64,000 nucleotides of DNA. It comes from Rahnella variigena (GTDB taxonomy: Bacteria; Pseudomonadota; Gammaproteobacteria; Enterobacterales; Enterobacteriaceae). The number at the start of each line of letters is the position of its first letter. Position 1 is the first letter of the stretch. Below, piece by piece: positions 1-9,736 of the stretch. Under the pieces are notes generated by a model. The model was not told where the DNA came from. It ran no database searches and saw nothing but the letters and a program-made list of their open reading frames with translations. The position numbers and the translations under genes are program-made. Where the stretch lies: positions 1,364,001 through 1,428,000 of the forward strand of contig NZ_NSDJ01000001.1 in NCBI RefSeq assembly GCF_003610915.1, given 5' to 3'.

Positions 1-1
1 G

Positions 2-889
2 CTGGCGGTATTGATCAATAACCTCGGCGGCGTTTCTCCGCTTGAAATGAGTCAGATCACTAAAGAAGTGGTGCATTCAGCGCTGGGCAGTTCGGTGCGT
101 TATCTCATCGGACCCGCCTCACTCGTCAGTGCGCTGGATATGAAAGGTTTTTCTCTTTCCGTGATCGCGTTGAAAGGCGGAATTGAAGAGGCGTTGCTGG
201 CAGAGGTGGAGGCCGCGGGCTGGCATCCGCTGGTTAAGCTGGAAAAACTGGCGACCAAGAAAGGTAAAGCCATCAGCGATAAAAAATCCGTTAAGGCGTC
301 ATCGAATGCTGAAGTCGGCAAGATCGTCGAAACCATCACACAGACACTTTCCGGTCTGGAAGATGAACTGAATAAGCTCGATGCCAAAGTGGGTGACGGC
401 GATACCGGTTCGACATTTGCCACCGGCGCGCGCGATATCCAGAAGCAGAACAAAGGCAAAAAATTGCCGCTGAATAATGTTGCCGATCTTCTTGGCGTAG
501 TCGGCGATCGTCTGGCAACAGTGATGGGCGGATCGAGCGGCGTGCTGATGTCGATCTTCTTCACGGCCGCGGGTAAGAAAGTCGCTGAGGGCGAGAAATT
601 ACCAAAAGCGCTGCTGTTCGGTCTGGAGCGCATGAAGCATTATGGCGGTGCTGACCTCGGCGATCGCACGATGATCGACGCACTTCAGCCCGCGCTGGAA
701 GCCCTTGGCAAAAAAGATGCGCTGAAAGGTGCAGCGAAAGCCGCCGCCAAAGGTGCCAAAGACACGGCCAGCATGAAGAAAGCTAACGCCGGGCGCTCAT
801 CCTATCTGAGCAGCGACAGCCTGAAAGGCGTCAAAGATCCGGGTGCAGTCGCAGTCGAAAAAGTGTTTGAAGCACTGGCGAAGAAATAA
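2..889 (+). CDS. dhaK: ATP-dependent dihydroxyacetone kinase, C-terminal part (5' end outside window)
   Basis: The reading frame is already open at base 2, so the gene starts before the window. It encodes the end of a DhaK domain, then a Lys-rich linker (about residues 80-100 of the visible part), then a DhaL domain. The DhaL domain carries KVGDGDTGST, whose aspartates bind Mg-ATP in this family, and ends with the helical bundle (HYGGADLGDRTMIDAL). DhaK and DhaL in one chain is the layout of the Citrobacter-type ATP-dependent kinase, as opposed to the PTS-dependent DhaKLM system. The enzyme phosphorylates dihydroxyacetone to DHAP in the cytoplasm. A hairpin terminator follows, so it appears to be the last gene of its unit. 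Confidence 0.88.
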   Translation: MAVLINNLGGVSPLEMSQITKEVVHSALGSSVRYLIGPASLVSALDMKGFSLSVIALKGGIEEALLAEVEAAGWHPLVKLEKLATKKGKAISDKKSVKASSNAEVGKIVETITQTLSGLEDELNKLDAKVGDGDTGSTFATGARDIQKQNKGKKLPLNNVADLLGVVGDRLATVMGGSSGVLMSIFFTAAGKKVAEGEKLPKALLFGLERMKHYGGADLGDRTMIDALQPALEALGKKDALKGAAKAAAKGAKDTASMKKANAGRSSYLSSDSLKGVKDPGAVAVEKVFEALAKK

Positions 890-907
890 GAGTTTTTCTT
901 TTAAAAG

Positions 908-940
908 AAAGGCCTGCGGCAAATTGGCAGGCCTTTAAGA
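908..940 (+). terminator. Rho-independent terminator after dhaK
   Basis: A perfect 10-bp stem AAAGGCCTGC / GCAGGCCTTT (908-917 and 927-936) lies 19 bp after the dhaK stop. The T-run is short, so it may act in both directions and also serve the converging gene that ends at 974. Confidence 0.7.
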
Positions 941-973
941 GAATGTCATTACCCGTCCTTTAACTACGTTACG

Positions 974-1711
974 TTATGAAAATTCGTTTTTGTTTATCAG
1001 CGAGTAGGTCTTTGTATCCTTTATTCTCTGGGTTTTACCGGAATACGTTTGCTCTGAAATAAGCAGTCGTCCAACGCGCACACTTTCTCTGGAACATTGG
1101 TCGTAAAAAGGATCGTAAGTTCCACGGCCACATTTCCCCTTCAGGCCACGGTTCGACCATTTATTCATTTTCATTTTCCATTCGAGAGAATAATGCGCCA
1201 GAGGACAGACAATTTTTCCCCACGGGTCGCAAATTAACGTATTTTCCATAATTTTTCCGCTGCCGCGCGGGGGTTCAGTTCCTACTAATACCAGGCTGTG
1301 ATCGACAGGGTGCTTGAGAAAAATAGTGAGTATTTTTATTGGCGTTTTGACGAGTTTTTCAAGTTCACGAATATGTTCAGTGAGATACCAGAACGCGATC
1401 ATGGCATTTTCACCACAGTTACCGGCATTGCGTATCCCGTTGCGGTGATCCTGTTCGTACTTCCTGTAGACCTGTTGTGGTGCCAGTTTGAGCTTTCTGT
1501 TAGCGGCCAGATTCAGAGAACGATCCCTGTCTCCGCCCAGAGAATGCATCCGGTACTTGTCGGGATTGGTCATCATCAACCCATCGATCATTCTTTTATC
1601 AGGATAGAATTTATTGGCTGATTTCATGGGGATTCTTGAGCGTGTATAAAGCATCGCTTCCCTGAGTTTTGGCAACAATAATTTTTGAAATTGTTTACTG
1701 TCCATGGCCAT
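974..1711 (-). CDS. Orphan protein with possible Cys-His-Asp (papain-like/deamidase) triad
   Basis: A 245-aa, strongly basic soluble protein with no signal peptide or membrane segment. I do not recognise it by name. Three motifs stand out: GNCGENA with Cys99, VDHSLVLVG with His138, and ICDPWG with Asp162. A Cys at the start of a helix, a His on a hydrophobic strand and an Asp before Pro-Trp is the order seen in papain-like cysteine proteases, deamidases and effector toxins such as YopT/AvrPphB, OspI and the Pasteurella toxin C3 domain. The start at 1711 is supported by AAGGA six bases upstream; a second ATG lies two codons further in. The gene is visibly AT-richer than its neighbours and stands alone between dhaK and ygiQ, with no partner gene, which suggests acquisition. 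Its function is not established. Confidence 0.6.
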   Translation of the reverse strand: MAMDSKQFQKLLLPKLREAMLYTRSRIPMKSANKFYPDKRMIDGLMMTNPDKYRMHSLGGDRDRSLNLAANRKLKLAPQQVYRKYEQDHRNGIRNAGNCGENAMIAFWYLTEHIRELEKLVKTPIKILTIFLKHPVDHSLVLVGTEPPRGSGKIMENTLICDPWGKIVCPLAHYSLEWKMKMNKWSNRGLKGKCGRGTYDPFYDQCSRESVRVGRLLISEQTYSGKTQRIKDTKTYSLINKNEFS

Positions 1712-1954
1712 GATGATCCTTCAATGTGAAAGTAATTAACGGATCATTTGAGCACTCTTTAATCCGCAGATACAGGAAATGACATATTCAGAAATCTCAA
1801 TTACGGAGGAAATTAAATAGCCCGGTTGGGATCCCGATAGCTAAAAAGAAGAAGTTGATCTAAAACAAATTTAGGCGATTTGCTCACCCGCAGTGGTTTC
1901 TGTCCCCGTATAATTTGCGGCCAATTATTTGCCGCCGAACGAAGAAACTACATT

Positions 1955-4129
1955 ATGCCAGTCAGCCTGATCCAACCCGATCGCACCTTATTTTCTTACC
2001 CACGTTACTGGGCGGAATGCTATGGCACCGCGCCGTTTTTCCCAATGAGCCGGGCGGAAATGGATGAACTGGGCTGGGACAGTTGCGATGTGATCGTGGT
2101 GACCGGAGATGCGTACGTCGATCATCCGAGTTTTGGCATGGCGATCATTGGCAGGATGCTGGAAGCGCAGGGGTTTCGCGTCGGGATCATCGCTCAGCCG
2201 GACTGGACCAACAAAGAAGATTTCATGCGGCTTGGCAAACCGAATCTGTTTTATGGCGTGACTGCCGGCAATATGGATTCGATGATCAACCGTTATACCG
2301 CCGACCGGAAGCTGCGCCATGACGATGCCTATACGCCGGGCAACGTGGGCGGTAAACGTCCGGATCGCGCGACGCTGGTTTACACCCAGCGCTGCAAAGA
2401 AGCTTTCAGCGATGTGCCGGTGTTGCTCGGCGGCATTGAAGCCAGTTTGCGGCGTATCGCGCATTACGATTACTGGTCCGATACCGTGCGGCGCTCTGTG
2501 CTGGTGGATTCCAAAGCTGACATGCTGATTTATGGCAACGGCGAAAGGCCACTGGTGGAAGTGGCGCACCGTCTGGCGGCGGGCGAATCCATTACGGATA
2601 TTCATGACGTACGCAATACGGCGGTGATGCGTAAAACGGCGCTGATCGGCTGGAGCGGCGTGGACTCCACGCGGCTCGATAAGCCGGGGCGCATTGAGCC
2701 GATCATGAATCCGTACGGCGAAGACTTACCCTGTTCAGAAGATGAACTGCCTGCGCCAGATGCCCCGCAGCCGGTGACGGTGCGTGCGCCTAAGCCGAAA
2801 CCGTGGGAGAAAACCTACGTTCTGCTGCCGTCATTTGAAAAAGTGAAGGGCGACAAGGTGCTGTATGCCCATACCTCGCGCATTTTGCATCATGAAACCA
2901 ACCCGGGTTGTGCCCGTGCGCTAATGCAAAAACACGGTGACCGCTATGTGTGGATCAATCCACCGGCAATTCCCCTTTCTACTGAGGAGATGGATGAAGT
3001 CTTTGGATTGCCTTTCCAGCGCGTGCCACATCCCTCTTACGGTAAAGCGACTATTCCGGCGTATGACATGATCCGTTTCTCGATCAATATCATGCGTGGC
3101 TGTTACGGCGGTTGCGCATTTTGTTCGATCACCGAGCATGAAGGGCGGATCATTCAGAGCCGCTCGGAAGAGTCGATCGTGCGTGAAATCGAAGAGATCC
3201 GCGACAGCGTACCGGGATTCACCGGTGTAATTTCCGATCTTGGTGGTCCGACGGCCAACATGTATATGCTGCGCTGTCAGTCGCCAAAAGCGGAGCAAAG
3301 CTGCCGCCGTGCTTCCTGCGTTTACCCTGAAATCTGCACACACATGGACACCAACCATGAGCCGACGATCAACCTTTATCGCCGTACGCGCAGCCTGAAA
3401 GGTATCAAGAAAATCCTGATCGCTTCGGGCGTACGTTATGATCTGGCGGTAGAGGATCCGCGTTATATCAAAGAGCTGGCAGAACATCACGTGGGCGGTT
3501 ATCTGAAGATCGCGCCGGAGCATACCGAAACCGGGCCACTGTCAAAAATGATGAAACCGGGCATGGGCAGCTATTACCGGTTCAAAGAACTGTTCGACAG
3601 CTACTCGAAACAGGCCGGGAAAGAGCAGTATCTGATCCCGTATTTTATCTCCGCGCATCCGGGCACGCGCACTGAAGATATGATCAATCTGGCGCTGTGG
3701 CTGAAGAAAAACCGCTTCCGTCTGGATCAGGTGCAGAACTTCTATCCGTCACCGCTCGCCAGTGCGACCACCATGTATTACAGCGGCAAGAATCCGCTCA
3801 GCAAAGTGGATTATAAAAGTGAAGATGTGGTGGTGCCGAAAGGGGATCGTCAGCGGCGGTTGCATAAAGCGTTGCTGCGCTATCATGATCCTGTGAACTG
3901 GCCAGTGATCCGCGAGGCACTGACCGCAATGGGGATGCGCCGCCTGATTGGGATCCGGCCTGATTGTCTGGTACCCCCGGATGGATTTGATCCGAAGTTT
4001 GCACCGTCACGTTCGGGGAAAGCGAAACCGGCGGCTACGCGATTTACTGCCTCAAAAGCGCAAAATCCGGGTGCCGTAAAAGGAAAACCCGCCGGTCAGC
4101 GGGTTAATCGAGGTAAAAGACCGGTTTAA
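1955..4129 (+). CDS. ygiQ: YgiQ family radical SAM protein
   Basis: A 724-aa cytoplasmic iron-sulfur protein. It aligns closely from memory with E. coli YgiQ (739 aa) along its length, starting at the shared motif [16 protein letters not shown]. The radical SAM cluster motif is CYGGCAFC (CxxxCxxC), inside [19 protein letters not shown]. The N-terminal region ([22 protein letters not shown]) resembles the cobalamin-binding-like domain of UPF0313 proteins. The C-terminal tail is Lys/Arg/Pro-rich and variable, as usual. I chose ATG 1955 over an upstream in-frame start at 1880 because homology begins here. The substrate of the family is unknown to me. Confidence 0.93.
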   Translation: MPVSLIQPDRTLFSYPRYWAECYGTAPFFPMSRAEMDELGWDSCDVIVVTGDAYVDHPSFGMAIIGRMLEAQGFRVGIIAQPDWTNKEDFMRLGKPNLFYGVTAGNMDSMINRYTADRKLRHDDAYTPGNVGGKRPDRATLVYTQRCKEAFSDVPVLLGGIEASLRRIAHYDYWSDTVRRSVLVDSKADMLIYGNGERPLVEVAHRLAAGESITDIHDVRNTAVMRKTALIGWSGVDSTRLDKPGRIEPIMNPYGEDLPCSEDELPAPDAPQPVTVRAPKPKPWEKTYVLLPSFEKVKGDKVLYAHTSRILHHETNPGCARALMQKHGDRYVWINPPAIPLSTEEMDEVFGLPFQRVPHPSYGKATIPAYDMIRFSINIMRGCYGGCAFCSITEHEGRIIQSRSEESIVREIEEIRDSVPGFTGVISDLGGPTANMYMLRCQSPKAEQSCRRASCVYPEICTHMDTNHEPTINLYRRTRSLKGIKKILIASGVRYDLAVEDPRYIKELAEHHVGGYLKIAPEHTETGPLSKMMKPGMGSYYRFKELFDSYSKQAGKEQYLIPYFISAHPGTRTEDMINLALWLKKNRFRLDQVQNFYPSPLASATTMYYSGKNPLSKVDYKSEDVVVPKGDRQRRLHKALLRYHDPVNWPVIREALTAMGMRRLIGIRPDCLVPPDGFDPKFAPSRSGKAKPAATRFTASKAQNPGAVKGKPAGQRVNRGKRPV

Positions 4130-4418
4130 GATCGCTACTGATCGGGCTGTTATCGGCATTGGCAGGCATTACGTCTGCCATATGCTTCCACCATTTCTGG
4201 CAAATATCCGTTTTTGCCACGGCATTCCATCTTTCTTCAGATTCAATTTCCACATAGCCAAACAGCAGATTACGTTTTTCATCAAGAAAAATGCTGTAGT
4301 GATGTGCGCCGTGGGCTTTCAGGGTTTCCGCCAGTTCCGGCCAGATAGGCGAATGACGACGCTGATATTCATCGTGTGCATCTGGATTAACCTGCATAAC
4401 GAAGGATTTACGGATCAT
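4104..4418 (-). CDS. rhaM: L-rhamnose mutarotase
   Basis: A 104-aa protein, the usual length of RhaM. It interconverts alpha- and beta-L-rhamnopyranose so that the isomerase RhaA receives its preferred anomer. Family features are the N-terminal [22 protein letters not shown] with the conserved Tyr and His, [21 protein letters not shown] in the middle, and [10 protein letters not shown] near the end. TGGAGC lies upstream of ATG 4418. It is the last gene of the leftward rha unit and its 3' end overlaps the 3' end of ygiQ by 26 bp (convergent genes). A G/C-rich inverted repeat separates it from the fucO-like gene. Confidence 0.93.
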   Translation of the reverse strand: MIRKSFVMQVNPDAHDEYQRRHSPIWPELAETLKAHGAHHYSIFLDEKRNLLFGYVEIESEERWNAVAKTDICQKWWKHMADVMPANADNSPISSDLKPVFYLD

Positions 4419-4439
4419 GTTTGCTCCAGGTTGGATTTA

Positions 4440-4529
4440 CTCCCTCCCCTGCGAAGGGGAGGGCTGGGGTGGGGTATTAATGGCGCCTGCTAAACCCCCT
4501 CCCAACCTCCCCCTTCGCAGGGGGAGGAG
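4440..4529. repeat. Pair of inverted 36-bp G/C-rich palindromic units (REP/BIME-like)
   Basis: Two related 36-bp units (4440-4475 and 4494-4529) face each other across an 18-bp spacer. Each contains its own hairpin around TTCGC (CCCCTTCGCAGGGG type), and the two units are near-complementary, so the whole can fold as one long hairpin or two short ones. The site lies between rhaM and the fucO-like gene, within the same transcript. This is the organisation of REP-type intergenic elements. Confidence 0.75.
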
Positions 4530-4579
4530 TAAGGAAATTACACCTTTTTCTTCCCCTTCACAGAGGCAGAAGCTAAAAA

Positions 4580-5728
4580 TTACATCGCTTTCAGATAAAG
4601 CTCGCGAACTTCTTCACGTGTTGGCGTACGCGGATTACATGGCGCACAGGGGTCAGCCAGTGCTTTATCCAGCCAGCCTTCAATATCGGATTCTTTAATC
4701 CCCAGTTCTTTGAAACCGGACGGGATCCCCACGCGGGCGGATAATTTACGGATCGCGTCAATAGCCGCCATGCTGGCTTGCGTTTCGCTGATCCCTTGCG
4801 TGTGCACACCCATTGCGCGGGCGATATCGGCAAAACGGTGCGGGGCAGAGGAACGGTTAAACTCTTCAATGACTGGCAGTAAAATCGCATTACACACGCC
4901 GTGCGGCAGATTATGCGTCGCCCCTGGCTGATGCGCCATCGCATGGACCAGTCCAAGCCCGGCGCTGTTAAATGCCATGCCAGCCAGATATTGTCCCTGC
5001 GCCATTTTCTCGCGAGCTTCAATATCGTCGCCGTGATCGACGGCTTTCGGCAGCCATTGCGTGATGGTAGAAATAGCGGCGAGCGCCGTCGGATCAGTCA
5101 GCGGATGCGCGCCAACAGATACATAGGCTTCAATCGCGTGCGTCAGCGCGTCCATACCGGTTGCCGCGGTAATGCCGGCCGGGATCTTGAGCATAATCGA
5201 CGGATCGTCAACGGCGATATCGGGGATCAGATTTGCATCAATGATCACTTCTTTCACCTGACGCTGACTGTCGATGATCACCGCATTACTGGTGAGTTCA
5301 GCGGCAGTACCCGCGGTAGTGTTGATCGCGACCAGGAATACACCCGGTTTAGTGACTTTGCCGACGCCGGAATACATCGTGGCTGGTCCCGGATTAGCAG
5401 TCAGAATCTTGATGCCTTTAGCGGTATCAATCGGGCTGCCGCCGCCGAAAGCGATCAGATAATCGCACTGGTTTTCCTGATACAGACGGAAACCTTCGTC
5501 AACATGAGCCGAGGTTGGATTGGGCACCACGCCGCCGTAAATGGCGTAAGGCATTCCTGCCTGTTTAAGTGCGGAGAATAAACTGTCGAGCAGACCCAGT
5601 TCGATTAACTGGCTGTCGGTGACGATAAGCGCTTTGCCGTGTTGTTTGGTCGCCAGCATCGCAACCATATCTTCGATTGCGCCCTGACCGTGAAGGCTGA
5701 TTTTAGGAAGTGCCAACATGAAACTCAT
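4580..5728 (-). CDS. fucO: Lactaldehyde reductase (1,2-propanediol oxidoreductase), iron-dependent
   Basis: A 382-aa member of the iron-containing (group III) alcohol dehydrogenases, the same length as FucO. It reduces L-lactaldehyde, a product of rhamnulose-1-phosphate cleavage, to L-1,2-propanediol with NADH. Visible features are the nucleotide-binding GGGSPIDTAKGIK, and the metal ligands in GMDALTHAIEAYVS and HAMAHQPGATHNLPHG. GAGGGAA precedes ATG 5728. In E. coli fucO sits in the fucose regulon; here it lies inside the rhamnose operon between rhaD and rhaM, so its role in rhamnose fermentation is clear from context. An ERIC element separates it from rhaD. Confidence 0.9.
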   Translation of the reverse strand: MSFMLALPKISLHGQGAIEDMVAMLATKQHGKALIVTDSQLIELGLLDSLFSALKQAGMPYAIYGGVVPNPTSAHVDEGFRLYQENQCDYLIAFGGGSPIDTAKGIKILTANPGPATMYSGVGKVTKPGVFLVAINTTAGTAAELTSNAVIIDSQRQVKEVIIDANLIPDIAVDDPSIMLKIPAGITAATGMDALTHAIEAYVSVGAHPLTDPTALAAISTITQWLPKAVDHGDDIEAREKMAQGQYLAGMAFNSAGLGLVHAMAHQPGATHNLPHGVCNAILLPVIEEFNRSSAPHRFADIARAMGVHTQGISETQASMAAIDAIRKLSARVGIPSGFKELGIKESDIEGWLDKALADPCAPCNPRTPTREEVRELYLKAM

Positions 5729-5744
5729 AAAAATTCCCTCTATT

Positions 5745-5869
5745 TTTCCCGTCGTACTCCAGGCTGCAGATGCGTTGGCTGCGTTTAAGAACCCGAATCA
5801 CTGACTCATGTCAGCTCATCGGGATTCTTGCACTTGCCGCCTTTCTGCAATCAGGATTACTTAGGGAAA
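5745..5869. repeat. ERIC element (copy 1), between fucO and rhaD
   Basis: A 125-bp imperfect palindrome bounded by TTTCCC and GGGAAA, with the ERIC core pattern (GCGTTGGCTGCGTT, a central hairpin around TCATGTCAGC, then CTTGCCGCCTTTCTGCAA). Copies 2 and 3 in this window match the ERIC primers more closely; this copy is more diverged. It is transcribed inside the rha operon. Confidence 0.85.
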
Positions 5870-5975
5870 GGTTAAATGATCCATACCTTGCGATGCTCTG
5901 TTTTTGGTCTTTGCCGATCTTAAGCGAGGAGCATCCGTTGCTCCCCGTTGAAGAATTATTAAACAGATTTTTCCA

Positions 5976-6800
5976 TCAGGCTTTCAGAGCGGCCTCGAAA
6001 GGCGTGACGTCAAAACGTTTGCCGAGGGCAATCAGTTCTTCAGTCTGGATGGTTTGTTTCATGCCACCCATAGAAATCACTTTCACCAGGATTTCCGCCG
6101 ATTTTTCAGCTGTGTCGATCAGGCCGAATGCGTCATCCAGCGTCGGGCCGCAGCCGAAGATGCCGTGGAATGCCCACAGCACCAGGCTGTGATGTTGCAT
6201 CCGGTCGGACGTGGCTGCGCCGATGCCGTCGGTACCCGGTACCATCCACGGCACGATACCCACGCCGTCGGGGAAGACCACCAGACATTCAGTGCTGCAT
6301 TCCCACAATTTGCGGGTGATTTTGGCGCTGTCGAGTTCCAGTACGTAGGTCAATGCAATCAGGTTAGTGGCATGGCAGTGCATGATCACACGATCCTGAC
6401 CGTTAGTGACACGTTTACGCACGGCGTGAGATTGCAGATGCGATGCCAGTTCTGACGTCGGCAGACCACCTGCGGTCAGGCCCCAGAGGATTTTATAGCT
6501 GGCGCCTTTATCATCGAGCTGAATAACGGTCAGCGCTTCTGAAGGTGCGAGTTGCACGTTACGGAAGAATTTACCGGAACCGGTCACGATGAAGTATTCG
6601 TTGGCCAAATCCGGCGCGTGCTGTGTCAGTTCAACCGTGCGTGGCTGGGCGTAAAAATCGTTCTTATAAGGTGCAACATCTTCTGGCAGCAGTCGCATAC
6701 TGACGTTGCCGCCGTTGCGCTCATCCCAGCCTTTCAACCACATATCGGTGGTCGCTTTAACCATGCCCTGCACAAACCACGAGGTAAATAATGTTTTCAT
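5976..6800 (-). CDS. rhaD: Rhamnulose-1-phosphate aldolase
   Basis: A 274-aa class II zinc aldolase of the AraD/FucA fold. It splits L-rhamnulose 1-phosphate into DHAP and L-lactaldehyde. Family marks are [20 protein letters not shown] at the start, the phosphate-binding NGGNVS, and the zinc-binding HCHATN with a later HH pair ([13 protein letters not shown]). The start at 6800 is preceded by AGGAAAG and matches the N-terminus of E. coli RhaD (MQNITQSWFVQGM); the frame is open further upstream, but without homology. It follows rhaA by 71 bp on the same strand. Confidence 0.95.
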   Translation of the reverse strand: MKTLFTSWFVQGMVKATTDMWLKGWDERNGGNVSMRLLPEDVAPYKNDFYAQPRTVELTQHAPDLANEYFIVTGSGKFFRNVQLAPSEALTVIQLDDKGASYKILWGLTAGGLPTSELASHLQSHAVRKRVTNGQDRVIMHCHATNLIALTYVLELDSAKITRKLWECSTECLVVFPDGVGIVPWMVPGTDGIGAATSDRMQHHSLVLWAFHGIFGCGPTLDDAFGLIDTAEKSAEILVKVISMGGMKQTIQTEELIALGKRFDVTPFEAALKA

Positions 6801-6871
6801 CAGTTCTTTCCTGCAAATAAGGTGAATGCTTTTCTTCGGTGCTGTCAGCAATACTTTGGGTTTATCAAACC

Positions 6872-8128
6872 TTAGCGTTTAGCCAGCACGCTGGTTTCGT
6901 AATGGCGAACGGTATCAAGCCACTGGCCGCCGACCGGTACGTCGTGGCGCTGGCAATACATATCCCACACGGCCTGCCATGGCAGGGATTTCTGTTCTTC
7001 CAGCAGTGCCAGACGCGCGGTGTAATCGCCTTCAACTTCCAGTTTTTTCAGTAAATCTGTCGGTTCCAGCAGCGCTTTAAGCAGGGCTTTTTTCATGTTA
7101 CGGGTGCCGATAACCCAGGCAGCGATGCGGTTGATAGAGGCATCAAAGAAATCCAGCCCGATATGAACGCGGTTAAACAGGTTGTGGCGGACAATTTCGC
7201 TGGCGATGGCCTGCGTTTCGTCGTCAAGCAACACCACATGGTCGCTGTCCCAGCGAACCGGACGGCTGACGTGCAGCAGCAGGCGTGGCACATACAGCAT
7301 GGCGGCGGAAATTTTGTCGGAGATCACTTCAGTCGGATGGAAGTGACCGGCATCAAGGCACAGCGCGGTACCACGGCTTGCGGCGTAACCGAGATAGAAT
7401 TCGTTTGAGCCCACGGTGTAGCTTTCTGAGCCGATACCGAACAGTTTGCTTTCGACGGCGTCAATGTGTTCGCTCAGAGCAAACTTCTCAGAAATCACTT
7501 CATCCAGTGCAGTCATCAGACGCTCACGTGGTGCCAGACGATCCACCGTGAGGTCTTTCATACCGTCCGGTACCCAGATATTCATCACGGAAGGCGTGCC
7601 CAGTGCGCGACCAAATGAGGCCGAGACGCGGCGGCTGGCCTGGCAGTGTTCAATCCAGAACTGACGGACTTCCGGGTTCGCGCTGGAGAGCGTAAAGCCG
7701 TCGGCGCTCATCGGGTGTGAGAAGCAGGAAGGATTGAAATCCAGCCCAAGTTTGTTTTTCTTCGCCCAGTCCACCCAGTTAGCAAAATGCTTTGGCTCGA
7801 TTTCATTACGCGCAACGGGCTGATCGGATTCCAGGTAAATCGCATGCAGGTTAAGCCGGTTAGGGCCAGGAATCATCGAAATAGCCAGCTCTAAATCAGC
7901 CCGAAGCTGCTGAGCATTACGCGCTTTACCGGGATAATTACCGGTCGCCTGGATACCACCGGTCAGATTGCCTTCCGGGTTTTCGAAGCCAGCGACATCA
8001 TCTCCCTGCCAGCAATGGATAGAAACGGGCAGGGTATCGAGTTGTTTGATTGCAGCTTCGGCATCAATACCCAGCTGTGCAAAGCGTTCTTTGGCAAGTG
8101 TCCATGCTTGATCGATAGATGAAGTCAT
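6872..8128 (-). CDS. rhaA: L-rhamnose isomerase
   Basis: A 418-aa enzyme (E. coli 419) that converts L-rhamnose to L-rhamnulose using a divalent metal in a TIM barrel. It begins with [18 protein letters not shown] and carries the family stretches [25 protein letters not shown], and [13 protein letters not shown], the last with metal and catalytic His and Asp residues. Its ATG overlaps the rhaB stop in an ATGA overlap (8125-8128), which implies translational coupling in the rhaB-rhaA-rhaD transcript. Confidence 0.96.
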   Translation of the reverse strand: MTSSIDQAWTLAKERFAQLGIDAEAAIKQLDTLPVSIHCWQGDDVAGFENPEGNLTGGIQATGNYPGKARNAQQLRADLELAISMIPGPNRLNLHAIYLESDQPVARNEIEPKHFANWVDWAKKNKLGLDFNPSCFSHPMSADGFTLSSANPEVRQFWIEHCQASRRVSASFGRALGTPSVMNIWVPDGMKDLTVDRLAPRERLMTALDEVISEKFALSEHIDAVESKLFGIGSESYTVGSNEFYLGYAASRGTALCLDAGHFHPTEVISDKISAAMLYVPRLLLHVSRPVRWDSDHVVLLDDETQAIASEIVRHNLFNRVHIGLDFFDASINRIAAWVIGTRNMKKALLKALLEPTDLLKKLEVEGDYTARLALLEEQKSLPWQAVWDMYCQRHDVPVGGQWLDTVRHYETSVLAKR

Positions 8129-9609
8129 ACTGCGAGTTCCTCATTGACGTGACAGAGCGCCTGGAAACGGCGCCAGTGAATAGCGAAATCCGCGTGTATA
8201 CGTGGAATGTAATGGTGTTGCTCAAAATTCGTGGCGACGATGCGACGAAATTCAGCGTTATCTTTGACGGCGTTCAGCGCCATAAGCTGGCAACCGATAT
8301 TGCCCAGGGTTGAAGCTTCAACCGGACCTGCGCTGACGCTGACCTGGCAGATATCAGCACAAAGCTGGTTCAGAAACTGGTTCTGGCTGCCACCGCCGAC
8401 GATGTGAATATCTTCCAGCGGCGAGCCTTGCAAATCAGCAAGTTGCAATGCGATTTTGCGGTACAACATAGCAAGGCTGTCGAAAATACAGCGCGCCAGC
8501 TCTGCAGGTGACTCCGGCACCGGATCACCGGCCTGACGGCAGGCATCGCGAATGGCATCCACCATAGAGGGCGGATTTATAAAACAATCTTCGTTCGGGT
8601 TAATCAGATAAGTGAACGGTGTGACGTGTTTAGCCAGTGTGATTAAGGACGGCAAATCCTGAATGTTCAGTTCGCGGCAAACACGCTGGAACAACCATAA
8701 GCCCATGATATTTTTCAACACCCGATAGCTGCCGTTGATGCCGCCTTCGTTGGTGATGTTGTCGTGGAGTGCCTGCGCATGGTTGAACGCTTTCGGGCTT
8801 TCGATGCCCATCAGCGACCAGGTACCGGAGCTGAGATAGGCGCTGCGTGAACTGGTCAGCGGGGCGGCAACCACCGCACTGGCGGTGTCGTGTGTTGCCA
8901 CGCTGAACACCGGCACACTGCGCCCGCGAGGGCTTTTCCACAGCCCAGGAGAGTTGCCCGGCTGTGTCGGTTTTTGCAACCAGTGGCGTGGCACACCCGC
9001 CAGTTTCAGCAAATCTTCATCCCAGTCGCCGGTGGCGAGATTGAGCATCTGTGTGGTGCTGGCGTTGGTGTATTCCCAGTTCATTTTGCCGGTGAGGCGG
9101 TAAAGAAAATAATCCGGGATCATCAGCATGTGTGCAGTTTTACTGACGATTTCAGGCTGTTGTTCGCTCAGCGCACGCAACTGGTAAAGCGTGTTAAATG
9201 GCATGAACTGAATACCAGTTTTTTGGTACAAATTCTCGCGGCCAAACTGCTGCTCCATTCGCGCCATCACGCCTTCGGTACGGTTGTCACGATAAGCCAC
9301 TGGCAAACCGACCCGCTGGCCCTGTTCATCAAGCAGCACGTAATCCACACCCCAGGTATCAATGCCGATACCGTCAAGCTGAACGCCGGATGCGTCGAGG
9401 CGATTCAGCCCCTCAAGAATGTGTTTTTCCAGCGCATCCAGATCCCAGGTATCGTGGCCATCAACGCGGATCAGGTTATTAGGAAAACGGTGGATCTCTT
9501 TCAGTGTCAGCGTCGCTGCCGGCTGCGGATCCTGACGGGTAAACGTCGCCAGCATCACCCGGCCGCTGGAAGCGCCGAGGTCAATAGCGGCAAGATGGTG
9601 AGTTCTCAT
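8125..9609 (-). CDS. rhaB: L-rhamnulokinase
   Basis: A 494-aa FGGY-family sugar kinase (E. coli 489) that phosphorylates L-rhamnulose at O1 with ATP. Visible marks are the N-terminal phosphate-binding [31 protein letters not shown] with the likely catalytic Asp, the sugar-binding [11 protein letters not shown], and the C-terminal ATP site [14 protein letters not shown]. Two ATGs lie at 9618 and 9609. I chose 9609 because AAGGA is nine bases upstream of it but directly abuts the first ATG. It is the promoter-proximal gene of the leftward rha operon, behind the operator at 9664-9714. Confidence 0.95.
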   Translation of the reverse strand: MRTHHLAAIDLGASSGRVMLATFTRQDPQPAATLTLKEIHRFPNNLIRVDGHDTWDLDALEKHILEGLNRLDASGVQLDGIGIDTWGVDYVLLDEQGQRVGLPVAYRDNRTEGVMARMEQQFGRENLYQKTGIQFMPFNTLYQLRALSEQQPEIVSKTAHMLMIPDYFLYRLTGKMNWEYTNASTTQMLNLATGDWDEDLLKLAGVPRHWLQKPTQPGNSPGLWKSPRGRSVPVFSVATHDTASAVVAAPLTSSRSAYLSSGTWSLMGIESPKAFNHAQALHDNITNEGGINGSYRVLKNIMGLWLFQRVCRELNIQDLPSLITLAKHVTPFTYLINPNEDCFINPPSMVDAIRDACRQAGDPVPESPAELARCIFDSLAMLYRKIALQLADLQGSPLEDIHIVGGGSQNQFLNQLCADICQVSVSAGPVEASTLGNIGCQLMALNAVKDNAEFRRIVATNFEQHHYIPRIHADFAIHWRRFQALCHVNEELAV

Positions 9610-9638
9610 AGCGGCCATTCCTTATTGAATATATGGCC

Positions 9639-9644
9639 AGTGTA
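9639..9644 (-). promoter_or_regulatory. Probable -10 box of the rhaBAD promoter
   Basis: Read on the minus strand this is TACACT. Counting 17 bp upstream gives AGGTGC at the -35 position, whose first four bases are the end of the proximal RhaS half-site. A four-base overlap of RhaS site and -35 box is the arrangement known at E. coli rhaBAD. The rhaT promoter has the same spacing. Confidence 0.65.
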
Positions 9645-9663
9645 GGGGAGGCGTTGTGGGGGC

Positions 9664-9714
9664 ACCTTCCGGTGATTGCCACGGGTTTTGGCGGGATGGC
9701 AGCATTAAAAAGGT
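9664..9714. promoter_or_regulatory. Predicted RhaS operator of rhaBAD
   Basis: Two inverted 18-bp half-sites, ACCTTCCGGTGATTGCCA (9664-9681) and the complement of ACCTTTTTAATGCTGCCA (9697-9714), are separated by 15 bp. The same half-site and spacing recur before rhaT at 12939-12989. RhaS of E. coli binds two 17-bp inverted half-sites next to the -35 box, so the layout fits. Confidence 0.75.
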
Positions 9715-9736
9715 AGATGGGAGGCAGATCACATAA
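9715..9736. promoter_or_regulatory. Candidate CRP site in the rhaB-rhaS interval
   Basis: Read on the minus strand, TGTGA-TCTGCC-TCCCA: one perfect and one partial CRP half-site, centred at 9725.5. That is about 11 bp beyond the distal edge of the RhaS operator, matching the relative position of CRP site 1 at E. coli rhaBAD. The rest of the interval to 9949 must hold the rhaSR promoter; I could not define RhaR half-sites there with confidence. Confidence 0.5.

Noticed and set aside
100..633. Long open frame opposite the dihydroxyacetone kinase gene
   Set aside because: Antisense shadow of a conserved gene; composition and repeats mirror the DhaL coding strand.
1298..1621. 107-codon frame on the plus strand opposite the C-H-D gene, considered as an immunity or antitoxin gene
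   Set aside because: No ribosome binding site and no family features; its sequence is explained as the reverse of the coding strand.
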